Shown: positions 54,474 to 62,666 of the stretch, piece after piece
How positions within the stretch are numbered: the first letter of the stretch is position 1
How the letters are laid out: every line of letters starts with the position of its first letter
Source of the DNA: Crocinitomicaceae bacterium
GTDB lineage: Bacteria; Bacteroidota; Bacteroidia; Flavobacteriales_D; Crocinitomicaceae
Reading direction: 5' to 3'
Length of the DNA: 64,000 nucleotides
Assembly: GCA_014762645.1 (NCBI GenBank)
Contig: JABURP010000037.1
Location: forward strand, 1 to 64,000
Translations under genes and position numbers: made by a program
Notes under the pieces: model-generated
What the model was told of the DNA's origin: nothing
The model's database searches: none
What the model saw: only the letters and a program-made list of their open reading frames with translations

Positions 54474-54505
54474 AGCCCCGGTTTGGACGCCGGGGCTATT
54501 TTTTT
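54474..54505 (+). terminator. Plus-oriented terminator without a plus-strand gene
   Basis: AGCCCCGG (54474-54481) and CCGGGGCT (54490-54497) form a perfect 8-base GC-rich stem followed by ATTTTTTT. The T-tail is on the plus strand, whereas both flanking genes (lepA and the helicase) run minus; the helicase stop codon lies inside the 3' arm. See the finding on a possible small RNA. Confidence 0.7.
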
Positions 54506-57500
54506 GTCTTATCGTCCACTTCAAAGTACTGCCCAATTTCATGTGTAAACGACTCCCGGTTTTCCCAAAGGTCTTTGGTTAAGAGAATTTTAACATCCTT
54601 AAATCGTTGGTTTAGCACATTATATACCGTATATAAATCCTTCGATTCGCGTTCTTTCGTGCAGGGGTCAAGTAGCATAACTTTACCTGATTCATGTTGC
54701 ACAAAACAATAAATAGCAGAGCCATTTATATGGCTGTAATGCATTACACCTTTACGTGCCTGGCGATAAGGGTCATTTGCAATGGTTCTTGACAAAAATT
54801 CACTTGCATTTTCCGCGAAAGAAAGATAATCTTTGAGGCAGTTCACTCCTGGATTATCTGACATCTTGAAATCATCAGCTGTTACGGATGCAAAAAGGGT
54901 AATACTTTTCCTGGCCCTGGTAAATAACACATTAAGTCTATTGGATCCGCTTTCCCGGTTAACTGGACCAAAATTGTGTACGAAATTACCTTCAGGATTG
55001 GGTCCATAACCAACAGAAATTACAATGTGATCACGTTCAATTCCCTGTACATTCTCTAAATTTCGTATGAGAAGTTCATCAGCATCCAGCTTGTGTTTAC
55101 TTAGCGACTTTCTGATCTGATTTTCCTGCTCTTTTGAGAAGGCTATAATGGCAAGATCAGAAGGTTTATATTTTTTATCCTTTAGAAAATCTGCAATAGC
55201 TATGGCCTCAGTTATATTCACGCCACTTTCAAAAATACCATCTACTTTATTGAATGTAATTGGCGTATGATTTTCAATCGGTGGCACAGTCAACAGTTCA
55301 TTGTCATAAAAATGCAGGTTTGAAAATTCAATCAGTTCCGGATGTTCACTTCGGTAATGCCATTTCAGCATTTTTCCCGGATAAGATACATCTGCCTTGT
55401 CAAGTAAAGTAGGGCCTGGATTATGTGATGAAAAGAAAACACCCGGAGGCATTTGCTTGTCGTCTCCAACAACTACAACCTGCTTTGAACGCTGGATGGC
55501 TGGAATGGCATCTTCCAATGGAATTTGACTCGATTCATCAAAAATCACTACATCAAACAACTTTTTGTCGCATTCAATGCGTTCTGAAACAGAAAGCGGA
55601 TTCATAATCCAAACAGGATGTAGTTCTGATAGATACTCCCAGGTTTCTGAAATGAACTGTTTCACCGGCATGTGTCGTTGCTTTTTCGAAATTTCGTGAA
55701 TCAGTGTTTTCTTAATTTGACGCAACCTCTTTTTTCTTACTTTTTCATGCTCTGATAGTCTTGAAGCTGGTGTGGTCAACAACTCTTCTTTTTCTTTGAT
55801 TTTATCCTTTTGAGTAGCGATTAATTGACGAGTCTTAATTTTATAATTTTGGTTTAGACGCAGTTTTATTTGATCGAGTTCATCTTGTAAATTTTCCCCG
55901 GATAGTTTATCAAACCCACTTTCAAATCGAGTAACTTCAATCAACTTATGATAGTAAATCATAGCAGTTAATTGATCGACGGGACAATGATTAGTTGTAA
56001 TAAAATCACGAACTGAATGCGGCAGCATAAAATACTTTTGAAGATCTGAGTACAGCAATTTAAATTGATGAAGATCTTTTTTGATCTGCTCAATCAATTT
56101 TTGAATTTCTTCCCATTTTTCTGGAAGATTTGAATGGAAAGTAAAGCGACTTATGTGGTTGAATTCCTGAATCTTTGAATGCAGATTGTTTAATACTGAT
56201 ATCAATTCAATCGAATCTTCGTGTTCCAGGATTTCCACGTATGAATTGCCTGAAATTTCACTGAGTTTAGTACGCAATTGTAGAATATGAGGAATATCTG
56301 TTTCAGGGCTTTGGATATTGAAATTGTGTTTCAATTTAATTTCAACCTCCTCCAATTCAGTTTTTAAATTCCATTCTGTCCGTAATTCTTCAAGGAGTTG
56401 TTGTTTTGCAATATTCGATAGGTTGGGATCAAAATCTTTAAACGTCTCCGTTAATTTGTTATTTCTTCTCTTTAAAATCCCCAGAATTCCTTTAGGGGCA
56501 TGATGGTGTTTTAGAAGATCGATAAGTTCTGTGATCTCGTGTTTTGTAGGTTTGTTTGTCCAGACTTTACTGGCTTGTTCTGCTCGTTCAACTTTTGACT
56601 GTAGCAGTTGATATTTTTTTGCCCAGTTCCCAAAAGAACGATATGATTTTGACTCCTGATCCAGGAGATTCAACTGCGTTTTGTTGACCATATTCAGAAT
56701 GCTGGCTGCCAGACAAAATTCGGTGAATTTCTTTCGTGATTTATCAATTTTAAAGGTGTTTTGTACCCGCAAGATTTCAGTTAAAATTTCTGAAAGCAAC
56801 TGCAATCGTTTAGCCAATTTAGGAATGGGGTCTGATTCAGCAAATACTGATTTATCCAGATGAGTGAAGGTTGCCTGACCTAGTGTTTTCTGGTTGAAAT
56901 TAGCGATAAGTTTCTTCTCTAATTCCTGAAGAAAATTTAAATTTTGGCTCCACTCTTTCACATTCGGCAATACTCCTGTGTATTGTAATTCTTCCGGCTT
57001 GTAATGTGAGTCATGAAGTGATTTGATGGTGTTATAGTACGAATCTCCAAGGAGGGGATTATCTGCAGTATATTTATTCAGATAAAAATCCAGCAGGGTG
57101 TTGTCGATAAACTTCTCCTCCTGCGTGGAGAATGGTTCAGGTTTAATGAGTTTGTCATAACTTGATTTCAGGTCCAAGTAAAAAGTCTTTTTTTCGTCCT
57201 TTTCAGTGTTGAGAAATGCAGTGAGTCCTCCCAGTTTAAGTTCTTCAAGTCTGTCGTAAACCACCTGCAAGGCCGATCGTTTTTGTGAAACAAACAGTAC
57301 TTTCTTTCCCTGCGCAATAAAGTTTCCAATCATCCCTACGATAGTATGAGACTTTCCTGTTCCTGGTGGCCCCTGAATGACAATATTATCTGAATTTGCA
57401 AGGGTAATTGCCTCTTTTTGGGAATAGTCTAAATCGAGTATGGGGTAGATGGAATCGTCATTATCACGACTTTCTTCTTTTGAAGGGTGAAGCAACTTTT

Positions 57501-58110
57501 GAACCTGATGAGAGGGGTCAAGGATAATTGTATCATAATCTTTCCCTAACAAACTCTTTTTGTAATTGAAGTTACCGAGACATTTTTTTTGGACAAGTTG
57601 CCAGGAAGCCGATTCATCAAATTCAGTTGTAAGTTCGATAGAATTATTTTTACTGTCCATCCCAGCTTTTACCAGTTCAATGAATGTGATAATGTCATCT
57701 GTAAAATGTGGGAGTTCAATATCAAAGAAACGTGAAAAACTGTGCGCCAGAATTGGGTTTACGGCATAAGGGTCATCTTCTTCGGTAAGGACATTATATT
57801 CTTCACTGATCTTACGGTTAAGTTTAATCTGGCAAGGTTTATAGAGTAATGGCGATATGAAAAAGTTATCCCGTTGAGGTTCTTTCCATTTAATGAATAA
57901 GTAAACACACAATGTAGTATCCAGGTCATATTCTGATTTGTAAAAACGTGCTTCTTTATACAGTTTTTTAAAAGTGGCACCGGATTGCTGATCCAGGTCT
58001 CTTAACTTGTTGGATTTAATATGAATAAAGGGGTTTCTGGCAGAAAGATCATATAATCTGCTTTGAAGTCCTTGTAGTTCTTCGGAAATATGGTCACTCA
58101 GTTCGCTAAT
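54496..58110 (-). CDS. Large SF1 helicase with DUF4011-like N-terminus, probable ATT start
   Basis: A protein of about 1204 residues. The N-terminus resembles DUF4011 (LQSRLYDLSARNPFIHI). An Upf1/Dna2-type SF1 helicase follows: Walker A QGPPGTGKSHT, a long coiled-coil insert of about 500 residues, motif II VVIFDESSQIP, motif III VVVGDDKQMPPG, and motif VI LFTRARKSITLF. The last 100 residues form an unassigned domain. The first conventional start (TTG at 57912) would cut off the DUF4011-like part, and no ATG, GTG or TTG exists between it and the TGA of the upstream HAD gene. The best start is ATT at 58110, giving Met-Ser-Glu-Leu-Ser-Asp. Readthrough of the TGA or a base error are alternatives. 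The role is nucleic-acid unwinding; the pathway is unknown. Confidence 0.75.
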   Translation of the reverse strand: MSELSDHISEELQGLQSRLYDLSARNPFIHIKSNKLRDLDQQSGATFKKLYKEARFYKSEYDLDTTLCVYLFIKWKEPQRDNFFISPLLYKPCQIKLNRKISEEYNVLTEEDDPYAVNPILAHSFSRFFDIELPHFTDDIITFIELVKAGMDSKNNSIELTTEFDESASWQLVQKKCLGNFNYKKSLLGKDYDTIILDPSHQVQKLLHPSKEESRDNDDSIYPILDLDYSQKEAITLANSDNIVIQGPPGTGKSHTIVGMIGNFIAQGKKVLFVSQKRSALQVVYDRLEELKLGGLTAFLNTEKDEKKTFYLDLKSSYDKLIKPEPFSTQEEKFIDNTLLDFYLNKYTADNPLLGDSYYNTIKSLHDSHYKPEELQYTGVLPNVKEWSQNLNFLQELEKKLIANFNQKTLGQATFTHLDKSVFAESDPIPKLAKRLQLLSEILTEILRVQNTFKIDKSRKKFTEFCLAASILNMVNKTQLNLLDQESKSYRSFGNWAKKYQLLQSKVERAEQASKVWTNKPTKHEITELIDLLKHHHAPKGILGILKRRNNKLTETFKDFDPNLSNIAKQQLLEELRTEWNLKTELEEVEIKLKHNFNIQSPETDIPHILQLRTKLSEISGNSYVEILEHEDSIELISVLNNLHSKIQEFNHISRFTFHSNLPEKWEEIQKLIEQIKKDLHQFKLLYSDLQKYFMLPHSVRDFITTNHCPVDQLTAMIYYHKLIEVTRFESGFDKLSGENLQDELDQIKLRLNQNYKIKTRQLIATQKDKIKEKEELLTTPASRLSEHEKVRKKRLRQIKKTLIHEISKKQRHMPVKQFISETWEYLSELHPVWIMNPLSVSERIECDKKLFDVVIFDESSQIPLEDAIPAIQRSKQVVVVGDDKQMPPGVFFSSHNPGPTLLDKADVSYPGKMLKWHYRSEHPELIEFSNLHFYDNELLTVPPIENHTPITFNKVDGIFESGVNITEAIAIADFLKDKKYKPSDLAIIAFSKEQENQIRKSLSKHKLDADELLIRNLENVQGIERDHIVISVGYGPNPEGNFVHNFGPVNRESGSNRLNVLFTRARKSITLFASVTADDFKMSDNPGVNCLKDYLSFAENASEFLSRTIANDPYRQARKGVMHYSHINGSAIYCFVQHESGKVMLLDPCTKERESKDLYTVYNVLNQRFKDVKILLTKDLWENRESFTHEIGQYFEVDDKTKK

Positions 58111-58113
58111 GAC

Positions 58114-58758
58114 TCAGGTTTTAGTGAGGTCAAAAATATCGATAATATCCTCACGGACCAGATGTTTCGTTAACAGACCTGCCTTTTTCGCCCCCTCAAT
58201 GTGTTGTACAGAATCATCTATAAACAAAGTGGTGTTTTTATCCAGGTTGTGATTTTTTATAACAAGTTCAAAAGCTTCAACATTTGGCTTTCTTTGGCCA
58301 ACCAAATGCGAAAAATATGCTTTTTCAAACAGGTCCTGAAGTAATGTGCGGTTTCCAAATTGTCTCTCCATCAACTCTGAAAAAAACTGAAAATGAAGAT
58401 CATTGGTGTTAGAAAATAAAAAAATACGGTACGTTTTTTTAAGTTGTTCCAGTAATTCGATACGATTTGCCGGAAGATCCAGAAGCATAGCGTTCCAGGC
58501 TTCAATAACTACGGTAGGGCTAATGTTACCAGGTAAAAATGAACGCAAATATTCAATGAATTCTGTTGAAGTAATTTTTCCGGTTTCATACTTGTCAAAT
58601 ACCAGATCCTGATGGGCTTGCGTGTAAAGTTTGTCAAAATTTTCACCCCCTAATTTTTTGAATGCGTTTATTGTGAGATCATAATCTATATTCAGTATTA
58701 CCCCACCAAGATCAAAGATTATTGCATCTAAATTTTTAATATTTAGTTGATTTGTCAT
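58114..58758 (-). CDS. HAD-family hydrolase (YihX-like)
   Basis: A 214-residue HAD phosphatase. Motif I is IIFDLGGVILNID with nucleophile Asp16 and Gly at the usual second-Asp position, as in YihX-like and haloacid-dehalogenase-like relatives. Motif II is FLFSNTND, motif III the Lys in GQRKPNVEAF, and motif IV TLFIDDSVQHIEGAKKAGL. A helical cap lies between about 25 and 100. The substrate is probably a sugar phosphate, not determinable further. Its TGA is followed in the same frame, with only one codon between, by the inferred ATT start of the helicase, so the two genes are co-transcribed. Confidence 0.87.
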   Translation of the reverse strand: MTNQLNIKNLDAIIFDLGGVILNIDYDLTINAFKKLGGENFDKLYTQAHQDLVFDKYETGKITSTEFIEYLRSFLPGNISPTVVIEAWNAMLLDLPANRIELLEQLKKTYRIFLFSNTNDLHFQFFSELMERQFGNRTLLQDLFEKAYFSHLVGQRKPNVEAFELVIKNHNLDKNTTLFIDDSVQHIEGAKKAGLLTKHLVREDIIDIFDLTKT

Positions 58759-58834
58759 GTTAATTAAAACGAATTAGGTTAGATTTAATATCTAAGGACT
58801 TGAAATTTAGATTTTTTTTTCGTCAAATACCTCT

Positions 58835-58842
58835 TATATTTG
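58835..58842 (+). promoter_or_regulatory. Predicted -7 element for the LytTR gene
   Basis: TATATTTG matches TAnnTTTG, 18 bases before the ATG at 58861. A T-rich run occupies the -33 position. Confidence 0.5.
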
Positions 58843-58860
58843 GCTAACCTTTTCTATACT

Positions 58861-59550
58861 ATGATAAAAGCAGCTATTCTTGATGATGATCCACTTTCGA
58901 GGAAAATTCTCGAAAATCTAATAAACAAAAATGATAAAGTGGAGCTTATAGCTCAGTTCGGAGATCCGATTGAAGCCTCAAGTGAAATCCCTAAACTTAA
59001 TTGTGACCTTTTGTTTTTGGACATGGAAATGCCAGGGATGAATGGTATTGAGTTTATTGCAGCCGTTCCTGAAATTCCGCAGATCATTGTGGTTAGCTCA
59101 AAAAAGGAGTATGCAGCAGACACGTATAATTATGATGTATCTGATTATCTGGTAAAACCAGTTGACCCAAACAGGTTTGAACAAGCCATTAATAAGGTTA
59201 CTGATATTTCATCTGCTGTGCAGGCTAAGGATGATGGGGAAACGCATCTCTTTATTAAAAAGAATAAGGGCTATACCCGAATTAATTTTGATGACATCCT
59301 GTATCTGGAAGCACTTGCTGATTATGTACAAATAAATACGGCGAATGAAAGGTATACGGTTTTATCTACAATGAAATCTATTACCAGCAGGCTGCCGTCG
59401 ACTAAGTTTCTTCGTGTTCACCGGTCATTTATTGTTTCTTTGGATAAGATAGATCGACTGGATGATAACATGATCATGATCGCAGATAAATCTATTCCAG
59501 TGAGTCGGTCATATCGCGAAAACTTGTTGCAGCACCTGAATTTACTGTAA
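58861..59550 (+). CDS. LytTR-family response regulator
   Basis: A 229-residue two-component regulator. The receiver domain (1-120) has the acidic pocket LDDD (8-10), phosphoacceptor Asp54 in LLFLDMEMPGMNG and Lys99 in YLVKPVD. The C-terminal LytTR DNA-binding domain (about 130-229) shows FDDILYLEALADYVQINT and FLRVHRSFIVSLDKID. The ATG at 58861 is used because an in-frame TTG seven codons earlier overlaps the promoter's -7 element. No histidine kinase is adjacent, so the partner is encoded elsewhere. It is transcribed away from the HAD/helicase pair. Confidence 0.92.
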   Translation: MIKAAILDDDPLSRKILENLINKNDKVELIAQFGDPIEASSEIPKLNCDLLFLDMEMPGMNGIEFIAAVPEIPQIIVVSSKKEYAADTYNYDVSDYLVKPVDPNRFEQAINKVTDISSAVQAKDDGETHLFIKKNKGYTRINFDDILYLEALADYVQINTANERYTVLSTMKSITSRLPSTKFLRVHRSFIVSLDKIDRLDDNMIMIADKSIPVSRSYRENLLQHLNLL

Positions 59551-59598
59551 TTCATAGATTTACACATTTTACGTTTTATATTTTCTGGCGGATATTGA

Positions 59599-59627
59599 TT
59601 TGTTCGTCCCGAACTCCTTTAACTTTG
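59599..59627 (+). promoter_or_regulatory. Promoter of the DUF3078 gene
   Basis: TTTG (59599-59602), a 17-base spacer and TAACTTTG (59620-59627) match the consensus; a second TTG at 59595-59597 gives a 22-base spacer. A 7-base inverted repeat (TCCCGAA 59607-59613, TTCGGGA 59652-59658) brackets the start region. Confidence 0.6.
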
Positions 59628-59671
59628 TTGTCAATTTAATCCGAAGCAAAATTCGGGATAACTACAAGATT

Positions 59672-60682
59672 ATGAGGCGAACGTTATTAGTGTTTTTAGC
59701 AACATTCTGTTTATCGGTTAATTATGCTCAGGTAATGGATAAGGAAAAATACCTCCGTACCAATGATCTGGATTCGTTAGATGGATGGAAGATTGGCGGC
59801 TTGGTCTCGGTTAATGGATCGCAAGTAAGTTTAACAAACTGGAACGCCGGAGGTCAGAATTCCATTTCAATGAATGGGCTGACCAGTTTATATGCTAATC
59901 TTACAAAAGGAAACAGTCATTGGGAAAATTCATTAGATCTAGGTTATGGAATACAACGTCAGGGGAGTAAGGATAATGTCCGTTGGATTAAAACAGATGA
60001 CAAAATTGATCTGGACTCCAAGTTCGGTAGAAAGGCATCTAAAATGTGGTATTATTCAGCATTAATGAATTTCAATACACAGTTTACAGATGGGTATAAC
60101 TATCCGAATGACTCAGTACGTATTTCCAGATTTATGGCACCTGGTTATTTACTATTAGCAGCAGGTATGGATTTCAGACCGCACAAAATATTTTCTGCTT
60201 TTATCGCACCTTTTACAATGAAAACAACTTTTGTATTAGACCAGGACTTGGCCAATGCAGGGGCATTCGGGGTAGATGGGATAGATACCACCGGATCAAC
60301 GGTAATTCCTGGAAAAATGGTTCGTTTTGAAGCGGGTGGATATATCAAGTTAATTTATACGCATGAGATCATGGAGAATATAAAGATTACTTCTAAGCTA
60401 GGTTTGTTTTCCAATTATTTGCACAACCCACAAAATATTGATGTGAACTGGGAAACGTTGGTTCAGTTTAAAGTAAACAAGTTTATTTCTGCCACCCTAT
60501 CAACACATTTAATTTATGATGATGATATCGACATTGCCGTATATGATGATTCAGGTGTACTTACAGGAAGAGGTCCCCGGTTACAATTCAAAGAAGTGCT
60601 TTCAGTTGGATTTGCCTATAAGTTTCCGGCAAAAAAGGAAACTGAAAAGGTAGAAAAAGTTAAGAAAGAAGATAATAAGTAA
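59672..60682 (+). CDS. DUF3078 outer-membrane-type protein
   Basis: A 336-residue exported protein of family DUF3078, widespread in Bacteroidota. A signal peptide ends at VNYAQ (about 20). The mature part opens with the family's DSLDGWKIGGLVSVNGSQVS and LTNWNAGGQNSISMNG, and then continues as regularly spaced beta strands, consistent with an outer-membrane barrel. The tail after the last strand is Lys/Glu-rich (KKETEKVEKVKKEDNK). The ATG at 59672 directly begins the signal peptide; an upstream in-frame start lies before the promoter. Biological role unknown. Confidence 0.87.
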   Translation: MRRTLLVFLATFCLSVNYAQVMDKEKYLRTNDLDSLDGWKIGGLVSVNGSQVSLTNWNAGGQNSISMNGLTSLYANLTKGNSHWENSLDLGYGIQRQGSKDNVRWIKTDDKIDLDSKFGRKASKMWYYSALMNFNTQFTDGYNYPNDSVRISRFMAPGYLLLAAGMDFRPHKIFSAFIAPFTMKTTFVLDQDLANAGAFGVDGIDTTGSTVIPGKMVRFEAGGYIKLIYTHEIMENIKITSKLGLFSNYLHNPQNIDVNWETLVQFKVNKFISATLSTHLIYDDDIDIAVYDDSGVLTGRGPRLQFKEVLSVGFAYKFPAKKETEKVEKVKKEDNK

Positions 60683-60765
60683 CCTGGAGTAATATTAGAA
60701 TTATGGTCAATCCAATAACAGGAATCATTGGCTTAAAAAACGATAAAGTAATCGCAACAAATTAT

Positions 60766-60773
60766 TATCTTTG
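60766..60773 (+). promoter_or_regulatory. Predicted -7 element of the tRNA locus
   Basis: TATCTTTG matches TAnnTTTG and lies 28 bases before the first tRNA. The -33 region has no clear TTG. Confidence 0.5.
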
Positions 60774-60801
60774 CCCCACTTTTGGAACATTTTACTGTTC
60801 C

Positions 60802-60875
60802 GGGCCTATAGCTCAGCTGGTTAGAGCACTTGACTCATAATCAAGGGGTCCCAGGTTCGAGCCCTGGTGGGCCCA
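60802..60875 (+). tRNA. tRNA with CAU anticodon (Met, or Ile2)
   Basis: A complete cloverleaf: acceptor GGGCCTA/TGGGCCC with discriminator A, D-arm GCTCAGCTGGTTAGAGC, anticodon stem CTTGA/TCAAG around loop CTCATAA (anticodon CAT) and a standard T-arm with GGTTCGAGCC. CCA is not encoded. The loop fits elongator Met; the GGGCCUA acceptor also resembles Ile tRNAs, so an Ile2 (lysidine-modified) identity cannot be excluded. A terminator follows at 60914-60939. Confidence 0.9.
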
Positions 60876-60913
60876 CAAGAAGTGGAAATATCACTTCAAA
60901 GGGAAGTAAATAT

Positions 60914-60939
60914 GCGGGGAGATCGCTCTCCGCTTTTTT
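60914..60939 (+). terminator. Intrinsic terminator after the first tRNA
   Basis: GCGGGGAG (60914-60921) and CTCTCCGC (60926-60933) form an 8-base stem with a tetraloop, followed by six T. Confidence 0.88.
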
Positions 60940-60989
60940 GTCTAAAAAAGCTTTTTGATGATTACATTTAGTAATCAGTTAGGCAAATT

Positions 60990-61063
60990 GGCCCCGTAGT
61001 TCAACTGAATAGAATATCAGATTTCGGCTCTGAGGGTTGCAGGTTTGAATCCTGCCGGGGTCA
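60990..61063 (+). tRNA. tRNA-Arg (UCG anticodon)
   Basis: A complete cloverleaf: acceptor GGCCCCG/CGGGGTC with discriminator A, D-arm from GTTCAACTGAATAGAAT, anticodon stem TCAGA/TCTGA around loop TTTCGGC (anticodon TCG) and a T-arm with GGTTTGAATCC. CCA is not encoded. It is followed within 6 bases by a terminator and then by an integrase gene, so its 3' end is a candidate attachment site. Confidence 0.88.
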
Positions 61064-61068
61064 CAAAA

Positions 61069-61095
61069 AGCTCTTCTTGCGAAGGGCTTTTTTTA
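61069..61095 (+). terminator. Intrinsic terminator after tRNA-Arg
   Basis: AGCTCTTC (61069-61076) and GAAGGGCT (61081-61088) form an 8-base stem with tetraloop TTGC and one G-T pair, followed by a T-run. Confidence 0.85.
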
Positions 61096-61183
61096 TTATT
61101 CAAACCCAAATCCTTCTAAAATATTGAGTTTTCAGAGAAATGTAATTTTTTCTGAATTCATTTAAAATCAATTGAAAAGCAAA

Positions 61184-61236
61184 AAATTGCAAGTAATACT
61201 GCAAGTAGTCAAATTGTGAAATGATACTTGCAATTT
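61184..61236. repeat. TGCAAGTA repeats in front of the integrase
   Basis: AAATTGCAAGTA (61184-61195) and its perfect reverse complement TACTTGCAATTT (61225-61236) flank a third direct copy TGCAAGTA (61200-61207). Such spaced, mixed-orientation repeats near an integrase resemble arm-type binding sites or operators. Confidence 0.5.
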
Positions 61237-61239
61237 AAA

Positions 61240-61254
61240 CGTAAATAATTTACG
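61240..61254. promoter_or_regulatory. Palindrome in the integrase promoter region
   Basis: CGTAAAT-A-ATTTACG is a perfect palindrome with 7-base arms, 12 bases upstream of a -7-like TATCCTTG (61266-61273). The position suits a repressor site for the integrase gene. Confidence 0.4.
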
Positions 61255-61323
61255 AAGCAGCTTTTTATCCTTGTATGGTTGTAGTGTTGAGCGTGTTGAT
61301 ACTGTAACTTAAAACATAGAAAT

Positions 61324-62592
61324 ATGAACACAACACAAAAGCTAAAACTTAATTTTTATCCTTACTTGCAGCAAGTAAATTTAGGCAGAGCTCCTTTGTA
61401 TTGTAAAATAACAATTGATGGCGCCAGAGCTCAATTTTCAACGCCACACAAAATAGATCCAGATTTGTGGGATAAAAAAAGAATGCAACTTGTTGGCAAT
61501 GGTTCATCTCAGATGGTCGTGAATGCATATATCAATCAAGTAAAAAGTGAACTGAATAATCTTTTTTTAAGAGTTGTTGCTTCTAATGAATTGATATCAG
61601 CAAAAGAACTTAAGGCAAAATATCTTGGAATTGAAATTGAGCAGCCTAAAAAGAAAACCGTTTGTGACGCTTTTGATTATCACATTGCAAAACTCCAGGA
61701 GAAGTATAACTCCAATTTGATCCACAAAAATACAATGCTCAGGTACAAGGCAACAAAATCTAAAATGATCGATTTCATGAAGCTTCATTTTAGAATTGAG
61801 GATATTCCACTGGATGAATTGAAATATTCCTTTATCACTGAATTTGAACATTACTTAATTACTAAAGACAAACTTTCGAACAATACGGCACACAAAAATT
61901 TAGTCCATCTGAAAAAAGTATTGAAGGTTGCAGTCTTATTGGAGTGGATTAATGCAAGTCCTTTTACCCAATTTAAGTGTTCTTATCGAAATCCGGAAAG
62001 AGAATTTTTAACACAAGACGAAATTAACCGCATCAAAGACAAAGATTTTAAAATTGAAAGATTAATCAAAGTTCGTGATGTTTTCTTGTTTCAATGCTAT
62101 ACCGGTTTCTCCTATGCTGATATATTCAAGTTCGATCAAAATGCACTTTCTGTTGGCATAGACGGTGACTACTGGATAACCACCAATAGAAACAAAACTG
62201 GAAATCGTGAAAGTGTTCCTTTACTTCCTATTGCAATGGAAATTATTGAGAAGTATCAAGATCATCCTCACTGTGTTGAAAATAACCGTTTACTTCCAGT
62301 GAATACAAATGAACGTTACAATTCCTATCTAAAAGAGATCGCAGATTTGTGCGGGATTCGAAAGAAAATCACAACACATGTCGCTCGTCACACTTTTGCA
62401 ACCACTGTTACTCTTTCTAACGGTGTTCCAATTGAAACAGTATCCAAAATGCTCGGCCACACTAAATTGGCAACTACTCAGATTTATGCAAAAGTTTTAG
62501 ATCGAAAAGTTAGTGAAGACATGCGTGTTTTAAAGCAAAAACTCAATCAACAAGAAGCCGTTCAAAAAGAAAAAAAGCAGGTCGGAAATTGA
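61324..62592 (+). CDS. Tyrosine site-specific integrase (Bacteroidota ICE type)
   Basis: A 422-residue tyrosine recombinase with an arm-DNA-binding N-terminus (about 1-90), a SAM-like core-binding domain (about 105-210) and a catalytic domain. Visible active-site residues are His352 and Arg355 in HVARHTFA, His379 in MLGHTK and nucleophile Tyr388 in TTQIYAKV. The position normally held by the first catalytic Arg reads CYTGFSYADI, with Ser263 instead, as in the CTnDOT integrase family. It would insert and excise the element, probably at the adjacent tRNA-Arg. Upstream repeats and a palindrome suggest control of its expression. Confidence 0.93.
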   Translation: MNTTQKLKLNFYPYLQQVNLGRAPLYCKITIDGARAQFSTPHKIDPDLWDKKRMQLVGNGSSQMVVNAYINQVKSELNNLFLRVVASNELISAKELKAKYLGIEIEQPKKKTVCDAFDYHIAKLQEKYNSNLIHKNTMLRYKATKSKMIDFMKLHFRIEDIPLDELKYSFITEFEHYLITKDKLSNNTAHKNLVHLKKVLKVAVLLEWINASPFTQFKCSYRNPEREFLTQDEINRIKDKDFKIERLIKVRDVFLFQCYTGFSYADIFKFDQNALSVGIDGDYWITTNRNKTGNRESVPLLPIAMEIIEKYQDHPHCVENNRLLPVNTNERYNSYLKEIADLCGIRKKITTHVARHTFATTVTLSNGVPIETVSKMLGHTKLATTQIYAKVLDRKVSEDMRVLKQKLNQQEAVQKEKKQVGN

Positions 62593-62601
62593 TTACGTGG
62601 T

Positions 62602-62650
62602 GGGGTTAGATCTTTGAATTTGCTATCAATACAATTGATTGACTAACCCC
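62602..62650. promoter_or_regulatory. Inverted repeat between integrase and rteC-like gene
   Basis: GGGGTTAG (62602-62609) and CTAACCCC (62643-62650) are perfect inverted copies 33 bases apart in the 74-base gap between the two genes. They could form a long hairpin or be two half-sites for a regulator such as the RteC-like protein. Confidence 0.4.
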
Positions 62651-62666
62651 TTTAATTACAAAGCTT

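Noticed and set aside
57759-57980. Separate small minus-strand frame at the helicase 5' region
   Set aside because: It is out of frame with the DUF4011-like coding sequence, which explains the same bases better.
58840-58860. TTG at 58840 as the start of the LytTR regulator
   Set aside because: It overlaps the -7 promoter element; the ATG at 58861 begins exactly at the receiver domain.
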